From Paracoccus sp. DMF-8 (GTDB taxonomy: Bacteria; Pseudomonadota; Alphaproteobacteria; Rhodobacterales; Rhodobacteraceae): DNA of 64,000 bases. Where the stretch lies: assembly GCF_029309835.1 (NCBI RefSeq), contig NZ_JARJHL010000014.1, positions 248,001-312,000 on the forward strand. The letters run 5' to 3'. The first letter of the stretch is position 1, and each line of letters opens with the position of its first letter. The translations under genes and the position numbers were made by a program. Below are positions 1-8,194 of this stretch, one piece after another. A model generated the notes under the pieces. It was not told where the DNA came from. It saw only the letters and a list, made by a program, of their open reading frames with translations, and searched no databases.

Positions 1-1
1 C

Positions 2-1081
2 CTCGGCCCCGGTGAAAACCGGCTGGTGGTGATCATCCTGCGCGGCGCGATGGACGGGATCGACGTGTTCCAGCCCTATGGCGATCCGATGCTGCGCAAG
101 CTGCGCCAGACGATTTCCGTCGGTCCCGAAGGCGGCGCGGCGGATCTGGACGGTTTCTATGCGCTGCACCCCAGCCTGCAATCGCTGATGCCGCTGTGGC
201 AGGGCGGGGAACTGGCCTTTGCCCAGGCCGTTTCAACCCCTTACCGCGACAAGCGCAGCCATTTCGATGGTCAGGACCTGCTGGAGGCGGGAACCGGCGA
301 CGATGTCGGCGAAGGCCACCGGATTGGCGGCTGGCTGAACCGGCTGCTGCAGGAAATGCCGGGCGCAACATCCGAAACCGCCTATGCGGTCGGCACGGAT
401 GAGATGAAGATCCTGAGCGGCCGCGCGCGGGTGAAAAGCTGGTCGCCCGATGCCGATCTGAAGCTGTCGGCGCAGGCGCAACTGCTGCTGGATCAGATTT
501 ACCACGATGACCCGCTGTTTCGCGATGCGGCGATGGATGCGGGCGATCTGGCGGGCGAAGGCATGGGCCGCGAAAAGGGCCCGACCGGCGATGCCCGCGC
601 GCTTGGCCTGTTCGCGGCGACGCGGCTGAACGCCGATACCCGGATCGCGTCGTTTTCGCTGGCCGGCTGGGACAGCCACGCCCGGCAGGCGCAGGTGCTG
701 AGCCGGGCGCTGGAACGCCTTGCGGCCTCGATCCTTGCCCTGAAAGAGGGGCTGGGCGCGAATTGGGCCAAAACGACGGTGCTGGCGATGACGGAATTCG
801 GACGCACGGTGCGCGAAAATGGCACGGGCGGCACGGATCACGGCACGGCGGGCGCCCTGCTGATGGCCGGGGGCGCGGTCAAGGGCAAGCGCGCCTATGG
901 CGATTGGCCGGGGCTGGCCGATAACCAGCTTTACGCCGGGCGCGACCTTTTGCCGACGCGCGACATCCGGGCCTATTCCGCCTGGGCGCTGCGCGATCTG
1001 TTCGGGGTTCAGGGCAGCACGCTGGAACGGTCGATCTTTCCCGGCCTTGAACTTGGCGAGGATCCGGGTTTCCTTGCCTGA
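2..1081 (+). CDS. DUF1501 domain-containing protein (5' truncated by window edge)
   Basis: The reading frame is open from the first full codon at base 2, so the true start lies upstream of the window. About 359 residues are visible. Family features are the early LRGAMDG stretch, the SHFDGQDLLE motif, the GWDSH motif and a late GGTDHG motif, as in the DUF1501 (sulfatase-like, often Tat-exported) proteins. Family members often sit beside a DUF1800 gene, which would be upstream and out of view. The substrate is unknown. The frame closes with TGA at 1079-1081, 39 bp before the next start. The family assignment is secure; the function is not. Confidence 0.85.
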   Translation, partial: LGPGENRLVVIILRGAMDGIDVFQPYGDPMLRKLRQTISVGPEGGAADLDGFYALHPSLQSLMPLWQGGELAFAQAVSTPYRDKRSHFDGQDLLEAGTGDDVGEGHRIGGWLNRLLQEMPGATSETAYAVGTDEMKILSGRARVKSWSPDADLKLSAQAQLLLDQIYHDDPLFRDAAMDAGDLAGEGMGREKGPTGDARALGLFAATRLNADTRIASFSLAGWDSHARQAQVLSRALERLAASILALKEGLGANWAKTTVLAMTEFGRTVRENGTGGTDHGTAGALLMAGGAVKGKRAYGDWPGLADNQLYAGRDLLPTRDIRAYSAWALRDLFGVQGSTLERSIFPGLELGEDPGFLA

Positions 1082-1120
1082 CAGGCGCGGGTTTTGCTGC
1101 GCGGTCTGAACGGGGGGCGG

Positions 1121-1837
1121 ATGGATCGGCCGATCGGTTTTGCGCTGGACGATTTTCAGGCCCTGCCGCCGCCGGGTCCGCCGCTGATTGCCGGGCAGCA
1201 TATGCAGCTGGAGCGGTTGGAGGCGGCGCGTCACGGCGCTGATCTGTTCGCCGCCTTGCAGGGGCACGACTGGGTCTGGGACTATATGGGCAGCGGCCCC
1301 TTTGCCGATGCCCGGGCCTTCGACGCATGGCTGGGCAGCGTTCAGGATGGGACGGATCCCTTCTTCTACGCGATCCGCGACCGTGCGACCGGCCGGGCCG
1401 GCGGCTTTGCGTCCTATCTGAGGATCGAGCCGAAACATGGCGTGATCGAGATCGGCTTCATCATGATCGCCCCCCGGCTGCAACGCACCCCCGCCGCGAC
1501 CGAGGCGATTTCGGCGATGATTTCATGGGCCTTCGAACAGGGCTATCGCCGTGTCGAATGGAAATGCGATGCGCTGAATGCGGCATCCATGACCGCCGCG
1601 CGACGCTTTGGCTTCGTCTACGAAGGCACGTTTCGCCAGCATGCGATCTATAAATCGCGCAATCGCGACACCGCCTGGTTTGCGATCACGGATCAGGATT
1701 GGCAGCGGCTGCGCGAGGCCCATCGGCGTTGGCTGGACCCCGCGAATTTCGACGCCGAGGGGCGGCAAAGGACCAGCCTGTCGTCCCTGACCACGGCCAT
1801 CGCCCAGCTGTTCTGCGCCGCCAGCAGGCGGTCCTGA
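1121..1837 (+). CDS. GNAT family N-acetyltransferase (RimJ/RimL-like)
   Basis: This encodes 238 residues of a RimJ/RimL-type acetyltransferase, predicted to move an acetyl group from acetyl-CoA to an amine. The core runs from about residue 30 to 200 and includes the GVIEIGFIMI strand and an RRVEWKCDALNAASMTAARRF-like segment typical of the acetyl-CoA binding half. I chose ATG 1121, preceded by a G-rich stretch; a TTG at 1094 would add nine residues unlike the family. The last part overlaps the 3' end of the convergent response regulator gene by 145 bp. The segment QRTSLSSLT looks like a normal family C-terminus, so the final residues may be an extension. The substrate cannot be told from sequence. 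Confidence 0.8.
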   Translation: MDRPIGFALDDFQALPPPGPPLIAGQHMQLERLEAARHGADLFAALQGHDWVWDYMGSGPFADARAFDAWLGSVQDGTDPFFYAIRDRATGRAGGFASYLRIEPKHGVIEIGFIMIAPRLQRTPAATEAISAMISWAFEQGYRRVEWKCDALNAASMTAARRFGFVYEGTFRQHAIYKSRNRDTAWFAITDQDWQRLREAHRRWLDPANFDAEGRQRTSLSSLTTAIAQLFCAASRRS

Positions 1838-2536
1838 ACCAAACCGCTGATCCGGGCCAGATCCGAGGCCATCGCCTGACCTTCGGTCCGCGACAGCGAC
1901 ACGGCGGCGTCCTCTAGTTGGCGATCATGGACGGAACGGGCGATGCCCGCCAGAAAACGCGCGATATAGTCGATGGTCGAGGTGTCCTGCGACGTTGCCA
2001 GCACATCGGCGACATGGGCCAGATCGTCGCGCAGCGCGGCGCGGTCGGGGCAGATGATTTCGTCGCTGAGCAGGCGCAGCCCGCGCGGACGCTCATCTTC
2101 GGGCAGGGCGGACAGGATCGCCTGTTGAAAGACGGCAAGGCTTTCGATGGGTTTGGACAGGAGCGTCGTCGGCGCCTGCGTCAAAGGCGATCTGTTCATT
2201 GTCGGGCTCGGCCGAAATGCCCAGAATCACCGGAACGCGCGGCGTGATGCGGGCAAAACCCTGGATGAGTTCGGCGCCGTTGCCGTCGGGCAGGCCCATA
2301 TCGACGATCAGCACGCCCGGCCGATAGGTCTGCATATGCCGCATCGCGGCCTTGATCGTATCGGCGCGGCGGATGCGCGCGCCGGAACGCAGGCACAGCA
2401 GCCGCAATGCTTCGGACGCGAAGCGCGAATCTTCGACCACCAGAACGGTCAGGCCGGTCAGCGGGCGGTCGGGCAGCGTGGCTGCGGCGCAAGGCGCGGC
2501 AATCGGCCCGGAAAGCGACTTCCCATATCCATTCAT
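1693..2536 (-). pseudogene. Stand-alone response regulator receiver protein, frameshifted
   Basis: The first frame (start ATG 2536, preceded by AAGAGG) carries a receiver domain with VVEDS, the phospho-acceptor in LIVDMGLPDGNG, and AFDAGADD. It then leaves frame near 2160-2166. The next frame (stop at 1693) resumes with LLSKPIES, which contains the conserved receiver lysine. Removing one base gives GADD-LLSKPIE, a normal receiver junction. The remaining C-terminal part is alpha-helical with no recognisable output domain, followed by a tail read antisense to the GNAT gene. It is either a sequencing error or a recent single-base mutation. It stands divergent from the methylmalonyl-CoA epimerase gene, and no histidine kinase is adjacent. 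Confidence 0.7.
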
Positions 2537-2677
2537 CTTGATACCTCTTAAAAGAATCGCCTGTTTCACCAAGATTGCGGGCATTTTCTCAAGATCAGGT
2601 TAACCACGCCCCGGTTTCCCTTTCCCTGCGCGGCAATGCGGCCTAGAACATCGGGCACAAAACCCGGAGAAAGCACC

Positions 2678-3082
2678 ATGATCGGACGCCTGAACCATGT
2701 CGCCATCGCCGTTCCCGACCTGAACGCGGCCTCGGCGCAATATCGCAACACATTGGGCGCCACGGTCGGCGCGCCGCAGGACGAGCCCGATCGTGGCGTG
2801 ACCGTCGTCTTTATCGAACTGCCCAATACCAAGATCGAACTGCTGTATCCGCTGGGCGAAAACAGCCCGATCAACGGTTTTCTGGAAAAGAACCCCTCGG
2901 GCGGGATCCATCACATGTGTTTCGAGGTCGAGGACATCATCGCCGCCCGCGACCGCCTGAAGGCCGAGGGCGCGCGTGTCCTGGGCACAGGCGAGCCCAA
3001 GATCGGCGCCCATGGCAAGCCGGTCTTGTTCCTGCACCCTGGCGACTTCAACGGCTGCCTGATCGAACTGGAACAAGTCTGA
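2678..3082 (+). CDS. mce: Methylmalonyl-CoA epimerase
   Basis: The product of 134 residues interconverts (2R)- and (2S)-methylmalonyl-CoA in the propionyl-CoA to succinyl-CoA route. The vicinal oxygen chelate fold is visible in its two halves. The first starts RLNHVAIAVPDL with a metal-binding histidine, and the second contains GGIHHMCFEV and ends NGCLIELEQV with the metal-binding glutamate. Length is typical. ATG 2678 is preceded by GGAGA at good spacing. The stop overlaps the start of the DUF1467 gene by one base (TGATG), a common alphaproteobacterial pair. The next enzyme, methylmalonyl-CoA mutase, needs the cobalamin made by the cluster at 28-44 kb. Confidence 0.93.
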   Translation: MIGRLNHVAIAVPDLNAASAQYRNTLGATVGAPQDEPDRGVTVVFIELPNTKIELLYPLGENSPINGFLEKNPSGGIHHMCFEVEDIIAARDRLKAEGARVLGTGEPKIGAHGKPVLFLHPGDFNGCLIELEQV

Positions 3083-3342
3083 TGAACCTGACCGGAGGCA
3101 TCGTCCTATACGCCGTATTGTGGTTTCTGGTGCTGTTCGTGCTGCTGCCGATCGGCCAGAAAAGTCAGGCCGATGTCGGCGAGGTGACGCCCGGCACGCC
3201 CGCAGGCGCACCGCATGAGCCCCAGATCAGGAAAAAATCCTGGTGGGCCACGGCGATCACCACCGTTCTGTGGGGGATCATCGCCTGGATCATTCTGGGC
3301 GGCATCATCACCCGCGCCGATCTGAACGCGATATTCGGCTGA
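3082..3342 (+). CDS. DUF1467 family small membrane protein
   Basis: This 86-residue protein has two predicted transmembrane segments (about residues 6-24 and 58-78) separated by a polar loop ending in RKKSWW. It begins within the TGATG overlap with the epimerase stop, so translation is probably coupled. The family is conserved next to the epimerase gene in Alphaproteobacteria, but its role is unknown. The 3' end overlaps the convergent EI24 gene by 35 bp. Confidence 0.85.
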   Translation: MNLTGGIVLYAVLWFLVLFVLLPIGQKSQADVGEVTPGTPAGAPHEPQIRKKSWWATAITTVLWGIIAWIILGGIITRADLNAIFG

Positions 3343-4009
3343 GATGGTAAAGGTGGGTGAACCCTGCCGCCGCCAGCACCGGAACGACGATATTCAGAAC
3401 CGGGACCGTCAGCAGAAAGGCGATCAGCACGCCAAGGCCCGTGACCTGCATTGACAGGTCGCGGCGCAGCGCGGTGGCGCGTTCCTCGGCCAGGTGCATG
3501 CGGGCGGACATCTGGAAAAACTCGCGCCCCAGCAACCAGCCGTTCGCGCTGTAAAACAGCAGCGGCGCCAAAGGCCCCAGCACCGGCGTCAGCAGCAGCG
3601 ACCCGATCCCGACCAGCAGGATCAGTCCCAGAAGGGCCAGCGATTCCAGCACGCCGTCCCAGAAATCCAGCGGCTGGCCGCGGTGGTGCGGGTTACGGAT
3701 GGCCTCGACCTGGGTGGCGACGCGTTCGGCGAACAGGCCGGAAAAGGCCGCCGCGACCGGGGCCATCAGGAAAAAGCCCATCACCGGAAACAGCGCCAGC
3801 GAGCCCCATGACAGCCAGCCGCTGACGCTGACCGGCCCGATCCAGGGCAGGGTGATCGCTTCGGGCGCGAACCAGCGGATCGCCCAGAAGATGACCGCCT
3901 GCAGCGCCACGAACAGCACGAGCGTCAGCCCGACCCCGGTCAGCACGAGGCCCAGGATGCGCGGGCGCAGCAGGTCCTGCCAGGCCGAGATCAGGGCGCG
4001 CAGGCTCAT
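3308..4009 (-). CDS. EI24 domain-containing (CysZ-like) membrane protein
   Basis: The 233-residue product has four to five strongly hydrophobic segments and the EI24/CysZ layout, including APLLFYSANGWLLGREFFQM in the middle and a cytoplasmic turn with MHLAEERATALRR. CysZ members move sulfate, but this subgroup is not shown to do so. ATG 4009 lies in an ATGA overlap with the stop of the upstream nitroreductase gene, so the two are probably co-translated. The 3' end overlaps DUF1467 convergently. Confidence 0.85.
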   Translation of the reverse strand: MSLRALISAWQDLLRPRILGLVLTGVGLTLVLFVALQAVIFWAIRWFAPEAITLPWIGPVSVSGWLSWGSLALFPVMGFFLMAPVAAAFSGLFAERVATQVEAIRNPHHRGQPLDFWDGVLESLALLGLILLVGIGSLLLTPVLGPLAPLLFYSANGWLLGREFFQMSARMHLAEERATALRRDLSMQVTGLGVLIAFLLTVPVLNIVVPVLAAAGFTHLYHLSRISRSDRRG

Positions 4010-4575
4010 TCCAGAAAGGTCGTCCGGGCGGCGATATCGGGGCGCGGGCGGTCGGGGGGCGTGTCGCCGCGCTGGCCGATATGGATCAGGCCGACGACTT
4101 TTTCGCCCTGGCCGATGCCCAGATGCGCGCCCGCGAAATCCGCCTGCGCCGCCGGGCCGGTCAGCCATGCGGCGCCGTAACCTGCCGCCAGCGCGGCATT
4201 GACCAGTTCCAGACAGACGGCGCCCGCCGACAGGAACTGTTCCCATTCCGGCACCTCGGGACTGTCCACCGGGGCCGAAACGACCGCGACGATCAGGGGC
4301 GATGCAAAACCCGAGCGCGCCTTGGTCACCGCCGCCTCATCCCCGCCCCGGGCCGCGACGTGATCGCCCAGAACCGGGGCCAGCCGGTCCAGCGCCGCGC
4401 GTTCCAGCACGATGAAGCGCCACGGCTCCAGCTTGCCGTGGTCGGGCACGCGGGCGGCCAGTTCCAGCAGGTTCATCAGCTCTTGCCGGTCGGGTGCCGG
4501 GCCTTTCAGCAGCTTCGGCGGATGAGAGCGGCGTTGGCGCAGGAAAGCCAGCGCATCGACATTCAGGTATTTCAT
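4006..4575 (-). CDS. Nitroreductase family protein (YdjA-like)
   Basis: The 189-residue product is a short FMN-dependent nitroreductase. Visible features are the N-terminal RRSHPPKLLKGP segment (FMN phosphate contact), AARVPDHGKLEPWRFIVL, and the C-terminal GYGAAWLTG and GLIHIGQRGD stretches. Length and motifs fit the YdjA subgroup, whose physiological substrate is unknown. The gene starts directly after the stop of the deacetylase gene with no spacer and ends in an ATGA overlap with the EI24 gene, giving a three-gene unit deacetylase-nitroreductase-EI24. Confidence 0.9.
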   Translation of the reverse strand: MKYLNVDALAFLRQRRSHPPKLLKGPAPDRQELMNLLELAARVPDHGKLEPWRFIVLERAALDRLAPVLGDHVAARGGDEAAVTKARSGFASPLIVAVVSAPVDSPEVPEWEQFLSAGAVCLELVNAALAAGYGAAWLTGPAAQADFAGAHLGIGQGEKVVGLIHIGQRGDTPPDRPRPDIAARTTFLE

Positions 4576-5670
4576 TCAGACCTCGAAGAAACCGGCCAGT
4601 TCGGAAACATGGGCCGACAGGTGATTGTTCCATGCGGGCGATGGCTGGCGGGCCAGAATGGCCGCTTGCAACGGATCGGGCGCGGAAATGCCCGCCCCCG
4701 ACAGCCGCGATATCACGGCATGGCCGCAAAAGGGCACATGCAGTTCAGAATAGCCGCCTTCGTGGACGGCGACCAGACGGCCCTGACACAGATCATCGGC
4801 ATCGCGCATCACGCTGGCCGTCATCGCGTCAAAGCTGTCCGCCCCCAGCACCATCCGCCCAAGCGGATCGACGGCCGAGGCATCGTAACCGCAGGCGATC
4901 ACGATGATATCGGGCGCAAAGCGGCGCAGGGCGGGCGAGACGATCCGTTCCATCACCTGCATATAGGTCGCATGGCCCGCCCCCGCAGGAAGCGGGATGT
5001 TCACATTCGTCTGCGCCACGCCGCGAATATCGGCGCTGCCGGTATCCAGCGGGTAATTGCGGTCCTGATGGATCGAGATGGTCAGGACATCGGGGTCGTC
5101 CAGAAAGATCGTCTCGGTCCCGTTGCCGTGGTGAACGTCCCAATCCACCACCGCGAAACGCCGTGCCAGACCGGCGGCGCGGGCGGCGCGGATCGCGATG
5201 GCGATATTGTTCAGCAGGCAGAACCCGTTCGGGAAATCGGGCAGGGCGTGGTGTCCGAGCGGACGCGACAGCGCATAGGCGTCCCCGGCGCGGCCCTGCA
5301 ACACGGCAAACAGCGCCGCGCGGGCCAGACCCGCCGACAGCGCCGCGATCTCATAGCCGCCGCGCAGAAAGGGGGTGCGCAGGCCCAGCTCTCCGCCGCC
5401 CGCATCGGACATGGCCTGAAAGGCGTCGAGATAGCTGGCGGGATGGACGCGCAGCAGATCCTCCCGCGTTGCCGCAGGGGCGGTTTGCAGCGCCAGCCGG
5501 TCCATCAGCCCGGTGATATGCAGCAGATTGACCAGCCGCCGCTTGGTCTCCGGGCTTTCGGGCAGGCCGCCGCCGGGCTGGACCAGCCCGCCCACCGGCG
5601 CGGTCAGGACATAGTCGCCGCCGCCGTGCCAAAGGCAACGCTCGTCATGGAAAAAGGCGGTGGGTTGCAT
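4576..5670 (-). CDS. Histone deacetylase family protein (class II, acetylpolyamine amidohydrolase-like)
   Basis: The 364-residue product is a zinc-dependent amide hydrolase. The GHHALPDFPNGFCLLNN segment carries the catalytic histidine pair region. VVDWDVHHGNGT holds zinc-binding Asp and His, and ACGYDAS supplies the second Asp. The tail has HEGGY. In bacteria such proteins deacetylate small molecules or, less often, proteins; the substrate is not evident here. It is first in a tight minus-strand unit with the nitroreductase and EI24 genes. A divergent DUF167 gene lies 47 bp away, so promoters for both must be in that gap. Confidence 0.92.
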   Translation of the reverse strand: MQPTAFFHDERCLWHGGGDYVLTAPVGGLVQPGGGLPESPETKRRLVNLLHITGLMDRLALQTAPAATREDLLRVHPASYLDAFQAMSDAGGGELGLRTPFLRGGYEIAALSAGLARAALFAVLQGRAGDAYALSRPLGHHALPDFPNGFCLLNNIAIAIRAARAAGLARRFAVVDWDVHHGNGTETIFLDDPDVLTISIHQDRNYPLDTGSADIRGVAQTNVNIPLPAGAGHATYMQVMERIVSPALRRFAPDIIVIACGYDASAVDPLGRMVLGADSFDAMTASVMRDADDLCQGRLVAVHEGGYSELHVPFCGHAVISRLSGAGISAPDPLQAAILARQPSPAWNNHLSAHVSELAGFFEV

Positions 5671-5717
5671 GATGTCGGTCTATTGATTTCGGCTGTGTCT
5701 CGGGGTTCAAGGTCAGG

Positions 5718-5966
5718 ATGACCGATCTGTCCCATCTTGTGCAACCCGGCCGGACGATTGCCGTGCGCGTCACGCCCCGCGCCGCGCGCAATTCCGTCAC
5801 CCTGGACGGTGAGGTCGTGCGCGTCTGCGTGACCACCGTCCCCGAAAACGGCAAGGCCAATGCCGAGGTCGTCAAACATCTGGCAAAGGCGCTTGACATC
5901 GCGAAAACCCGGCTGGTGCTGCTGCGCGGGGCAACCGGGCGCGACAAGCTGTTTCGGATCGACTAG
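5718..5966 (+). CDS. DUF167 (YggU) family protein
   Basis: The 82-residue protein matches the DUF167/YggU family, with AVRVTPRAARNSV near the start and VPENGKANAEVVKHLAKAL in the middle, and the typical short length. The function is unknown; structures of family members show a small alpha/beta fold. Its TAG stop overlaps the stop of the convergent 80-residue gene by four bases. Confidence 0.9.
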   Translation: MTDLSHLVQPGRTIAVRVTPRAARNSVTLDGEVVRVCVTTVPENGKANAEVVKHLAKALDIAKTRLVLLRGATGRDKLFRID

Positions 5967-6205
5967 CTGCGTTCCAGCCGGTAATTGCCTTCGGGCAGGT
6001 CCAGCGCGGCGCGCAATTCGTCCAGTTGTTCGATGCTGAAAACGATTCTGGCCACCGCCTGACCATCGGCATCGGCCTGTTCGACGACCACCCGGTCGTC
6101 AAAGGTCTGGATGGTGATATCCTCTAAAAGCGGACGCTGGCCGTCACCGGCCTCGTCGATCAGGGTGATGACGGTGGCGTCGAATTCATGCTCGATGGTG
6201 AACAT
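5963..6205 (-). CDS. Conserved hypothetical protein (80 aa)
   Basis: This small acidic protein begins MFTIEHEFDATVITLIDE. It has no membrane segment and no motif that I can name. ATG 6205 is preceded by AAAGGA at good spacing, and the beta-strand-rich pattern resembles small proteins seen in other Rhodobacteraceae. The stop overlaps that of DUF167. It is divergent from the M48 lipoprotein gene, with 146 bp between the starts. Confidence 0.75.
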   Translation of the reverse strand: MFTIEHEFDATVITLIDEAGDGQRPLLEDITIQTFDDRVVVEQADADGQAVARIVFSIEQLDELRAALDLPEGNYRLERS

Positions 6206-6351
6206 CCGTTGTCCTTTTCCTGCCTGTTCGTGCGGTTGTGCCGCTTTCGCCAACATTCCCGTGAAATGTCCGGCTTGTGCATTCTCCGGGCTTGGCGGGT
6301 CGTATGGCAACAGGATACATGGTCCCGGTGTTCGCGACGAGGGACGGCAAG

Positions 6352-7116
6352 ATGCGCAAGACGACCGGCATGGGCCTTGCATGTGCGATGGCGTTGGGAC
6401 TTGGCGGTTGCGCAACCGTCAGCCAGATGCCCCTGCCGCAGGACGGGATCGCGCCTGCGCCGCAGCAGACCGCGATCACGCCGGCGCCGGATTTTTCCGG
6501 CGGGCCGAACGAATCCGCCCGCGCCTTTTCCGCCGTGATCTGCCGGATGGAGTCGGCCGTCGAACGCGAATGCGTCCAGCGTCGCACGCAGCCGATCAAC
6601 TGCGATTTCCAGTTCGTCGTCGATGATCGTCCGGGGCAAGAGCCGAACGCCTTTCAGACCATCGACAGCGCGGGCCGTCCGATCATCGGCTTTACCCTGT
6701 CGCTGATCGCCGAGGCGCGCAATGCGGACGAGCTGGCCTTTGTCGTCGGGCATGAGGCCAGCCACCATATTCTGGGCCATATCAACCGCAAATCCTCGGC
6801 TGCGACGGTCGGGGCGGTGATTCTGGGCGGGCTGGCCAGCGCCTATGGCGGCAATGATTCCGCCATTCAGAGCGCGCAGGAACTGGGCGCGCAGTTCGGC
6901 GCGCGCTATTATTCCAAGGACTGGGAGCTGGAGGCCGACTATCTTGGCGCGATCATCACGCTGAATGCCGGGCTGGACCCCGAGAATGGCGCGCAGTTTT
7001 TTGCCAGGATCCCGGACCCGGGTGATCGAATTTTAGGCACCCACCCGGCAAGGGCGGCACGAATGGCGCAGGTAACCCGGGCGGTCGGCGATTACAGGGC
7101 TGGGCGATTCCGCTAG
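6352..7116 (+). CDS. M48 family metalloprotease lipoprotein
   Basis: The 254-residue product starts with a lipoprotein signal ending in the lipobox LGGC at about residue 19, so it should be anchored in the membrane facing the periplasm. The zinc site is VVGHEASHHILGH (HExxH), and a downstream ELEADYLG supplies the third ligand glutamate, as in M48 peptidases. Likely role: quality control of envelope proteins. ATG 6352 gives a clean signal peptide; upstream ATGs would bury it. The stop codon TAG (7114-7116) is split by an IS element: TA is host target and G is the first base of the element. Confidence 0.88.
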   Translation: MRKTTGMGLACAMALGLGGCATVSQMPLPQDGIAPAPQQTAITPAPDFSGGPNESARAFSAVICRMESAVERECVQRRTQPINCDFQFVVDDRPGQEPNAFQTIDSAGRPIIGFTLSLIAEARNADELAFVVGHEASHHILGHINRKSSAATVGAVILGGLASAYGGNDSAIQSAQELGAQFGARYYSKDWELEADYLGAIITLNAGLDPENGAQFFARIPDPGDRILGTHPARAARMAQVTRAVGDYRAGRFR

Positions 7117-7132
7117 GCTCAGGACCCATTGA
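7116..7132 (+). repeat. IS left terminal inverted repeat
   Basis: GGCTCAGGACCCATTGA. It matches the reverse complement of the right end at 14 of 17 positions. Confidence 0.8.
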
Positions 7133-7179
7133 TTTCCGACTGGCGGCGTGATTCACGGTTCGAAAAGCGAGCGGTGACC

Positions 7180-7936
7180 ATGTCTGATCTTTTGTTGTTG
7201 ACGGACGCGCAGATGGCGCGTCTTGAGCCTTTCTTCCCCAAGTCCCACGGCAAGCCTCGCGTCGATGATCGACGCGTGTTAAGCGGGATTATCTTCATCA
7301 ATCGCAATGGCTTACGGTGGCGCGATGCCCCGGCAGCCTATGGCCCGCACAAGACACTATACAACCGTTGGAAGCGGTGGAGCGACAAGGGCATCTTTGC
7401 CCAAATGATGGCGGGTCTGGCGGCCGGGCACGGCGAAGAGAAGACCGTGATGATCGACGCCACTTACCTGAAGGCCCACCGCACCGCGACCAGCATGGGC
7501 GTGAAAAAGGGGGCGTGGGCGCCTGATTGGTCGCACCAAGGGCGGCATGAACACCAAGTTGCACGCCATCTGCGACAGCCAGGGGCGCCCCCTCAACCTG
7601 TTCGTCACTGCCGGACAGGTCAGCGATTACATCGGCGCGCGGGCATTGCTGAGCAGCCTGCCGGATGTCGATTGGCTGCTCGGGGATCGCGGCTATGACG
7701 CCGACTGGTTCAGAGAAGCGTTGAAAGACAAAGGGATACGCGCCTGCATCCCAGGCCGGAAGCAGCGGAAGAAAACCGTCAAGTACGACAAGCGCCGGTA
7801 CAAACGGCGCAACCGGATCGAGATCATGTTCGGCAGGCTCAAGGATTGGAGGCGTGTGGCGACCCGGTACGACCGTTGCCCCAAGGTATTCTTGTCAGCA
7901 ATCGCACTTGCTGCCCTCGTCATCTACTGGCTTTGA
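7180..7936 (+). CDS. IS5 family transposase made by programmed frameshift (orfA/orfB)
   Basis: The first frame starts at ATG 7180 and holds the N-terminal DUF4096-like part (LRWRDAPAAYGPHKTLYNRW) and the first catalytic Asp in VMIDATYLKAH. The second frame carries GRTKGGMNTKLHA, the second Asp in LLGDRGYDADWF and the final Glu in RRNRIEIMFGRLKDWRR, ending at 7936. The frames meet around an A5G5 run at 7504-7513. The switch needed is +1 (or -2), as is usual for the IS427 group, so this is read as programmed shifting, not damage. All DDE residues are present, so the enzyme is probably active. Confidence 0.85.
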
Positions 7937-7939
7937 AAC

Positions 7940-7956
7940 TCAATGAGTCCAGACCC
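7940..7956 (-). repeat. IS right terminal inverted repeat
   Basis: Read on the minus strand it is GGGTCTGGACTCATTGA, pairing with the left end at 7116-7132 with three mismatches. Confidence 0.8.
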
Positions 7957-8194
7957 TAGGAAACGTGCGATTTTTTTGCGGCTTCGTCAGCCTGTGGTTG
8001 TTTATACTTTTTTGGAATGGCTTGATTTTTGCCGTTTGCGGCATTTGATCTGATGACGTTCCGCCATCTTGTCAGTTTAAATTCGCCCGAGGTTAAAAAA
8101 CTTCTTTAACCGAGGTGGACATCTGGTAACTTGCATCGGCAAGTTGTTGCCTATTGGGGCCTGGGGCCCAACAAAATTGATTCAAGGAGCGTCC
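7957..8194 (+). promoter_or_regulatory. AT-rich leader with dyad GGTTAAA-N7-TTTAACC
   Basis: This 238-bp stretch between the IS right end and the next gene is clearly poorer in GC than its surroundings, with several T runs. It holds a perfect 7-bp dyad at 8091-8097 and 8105-8111. An AAGGAG ribosome site lies just before ATG 8195. It probably contains the promoter, and perhaps an operator, of the downstream 123-residue gene. It also received the IS at its far end. Confidence 0.45.

Larger units (their letters stand above)
7116..7956 (+). mobile_element. IS5-family insertion sequence, IS427 group (IS1248-like)
   Basis: An 841-bp element is bounded by imperfect terminal inverted repeats, with TA directly outside each end (7114-7115 and 7957-7958), consistent with a TA target duplication. 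Inside is a single transposase split over two frames, the usual arrangement for this group. Removing the element restores a continuous host sequence in which the M48 gene still ends in TAG, so the host gene was not shortened. The group identity rests on the protein and the end structure; the exact IS name would need an ISfinder comparison. Confidence 0.88.

Noticed and set aside
7180..7936. Frameshift in the IS5 transposase as evidence of a dead element
   Set aside because: IS427-group elements normally make transposase by programmed frameshifting at such an A/G run, and all catalytic residues are present.
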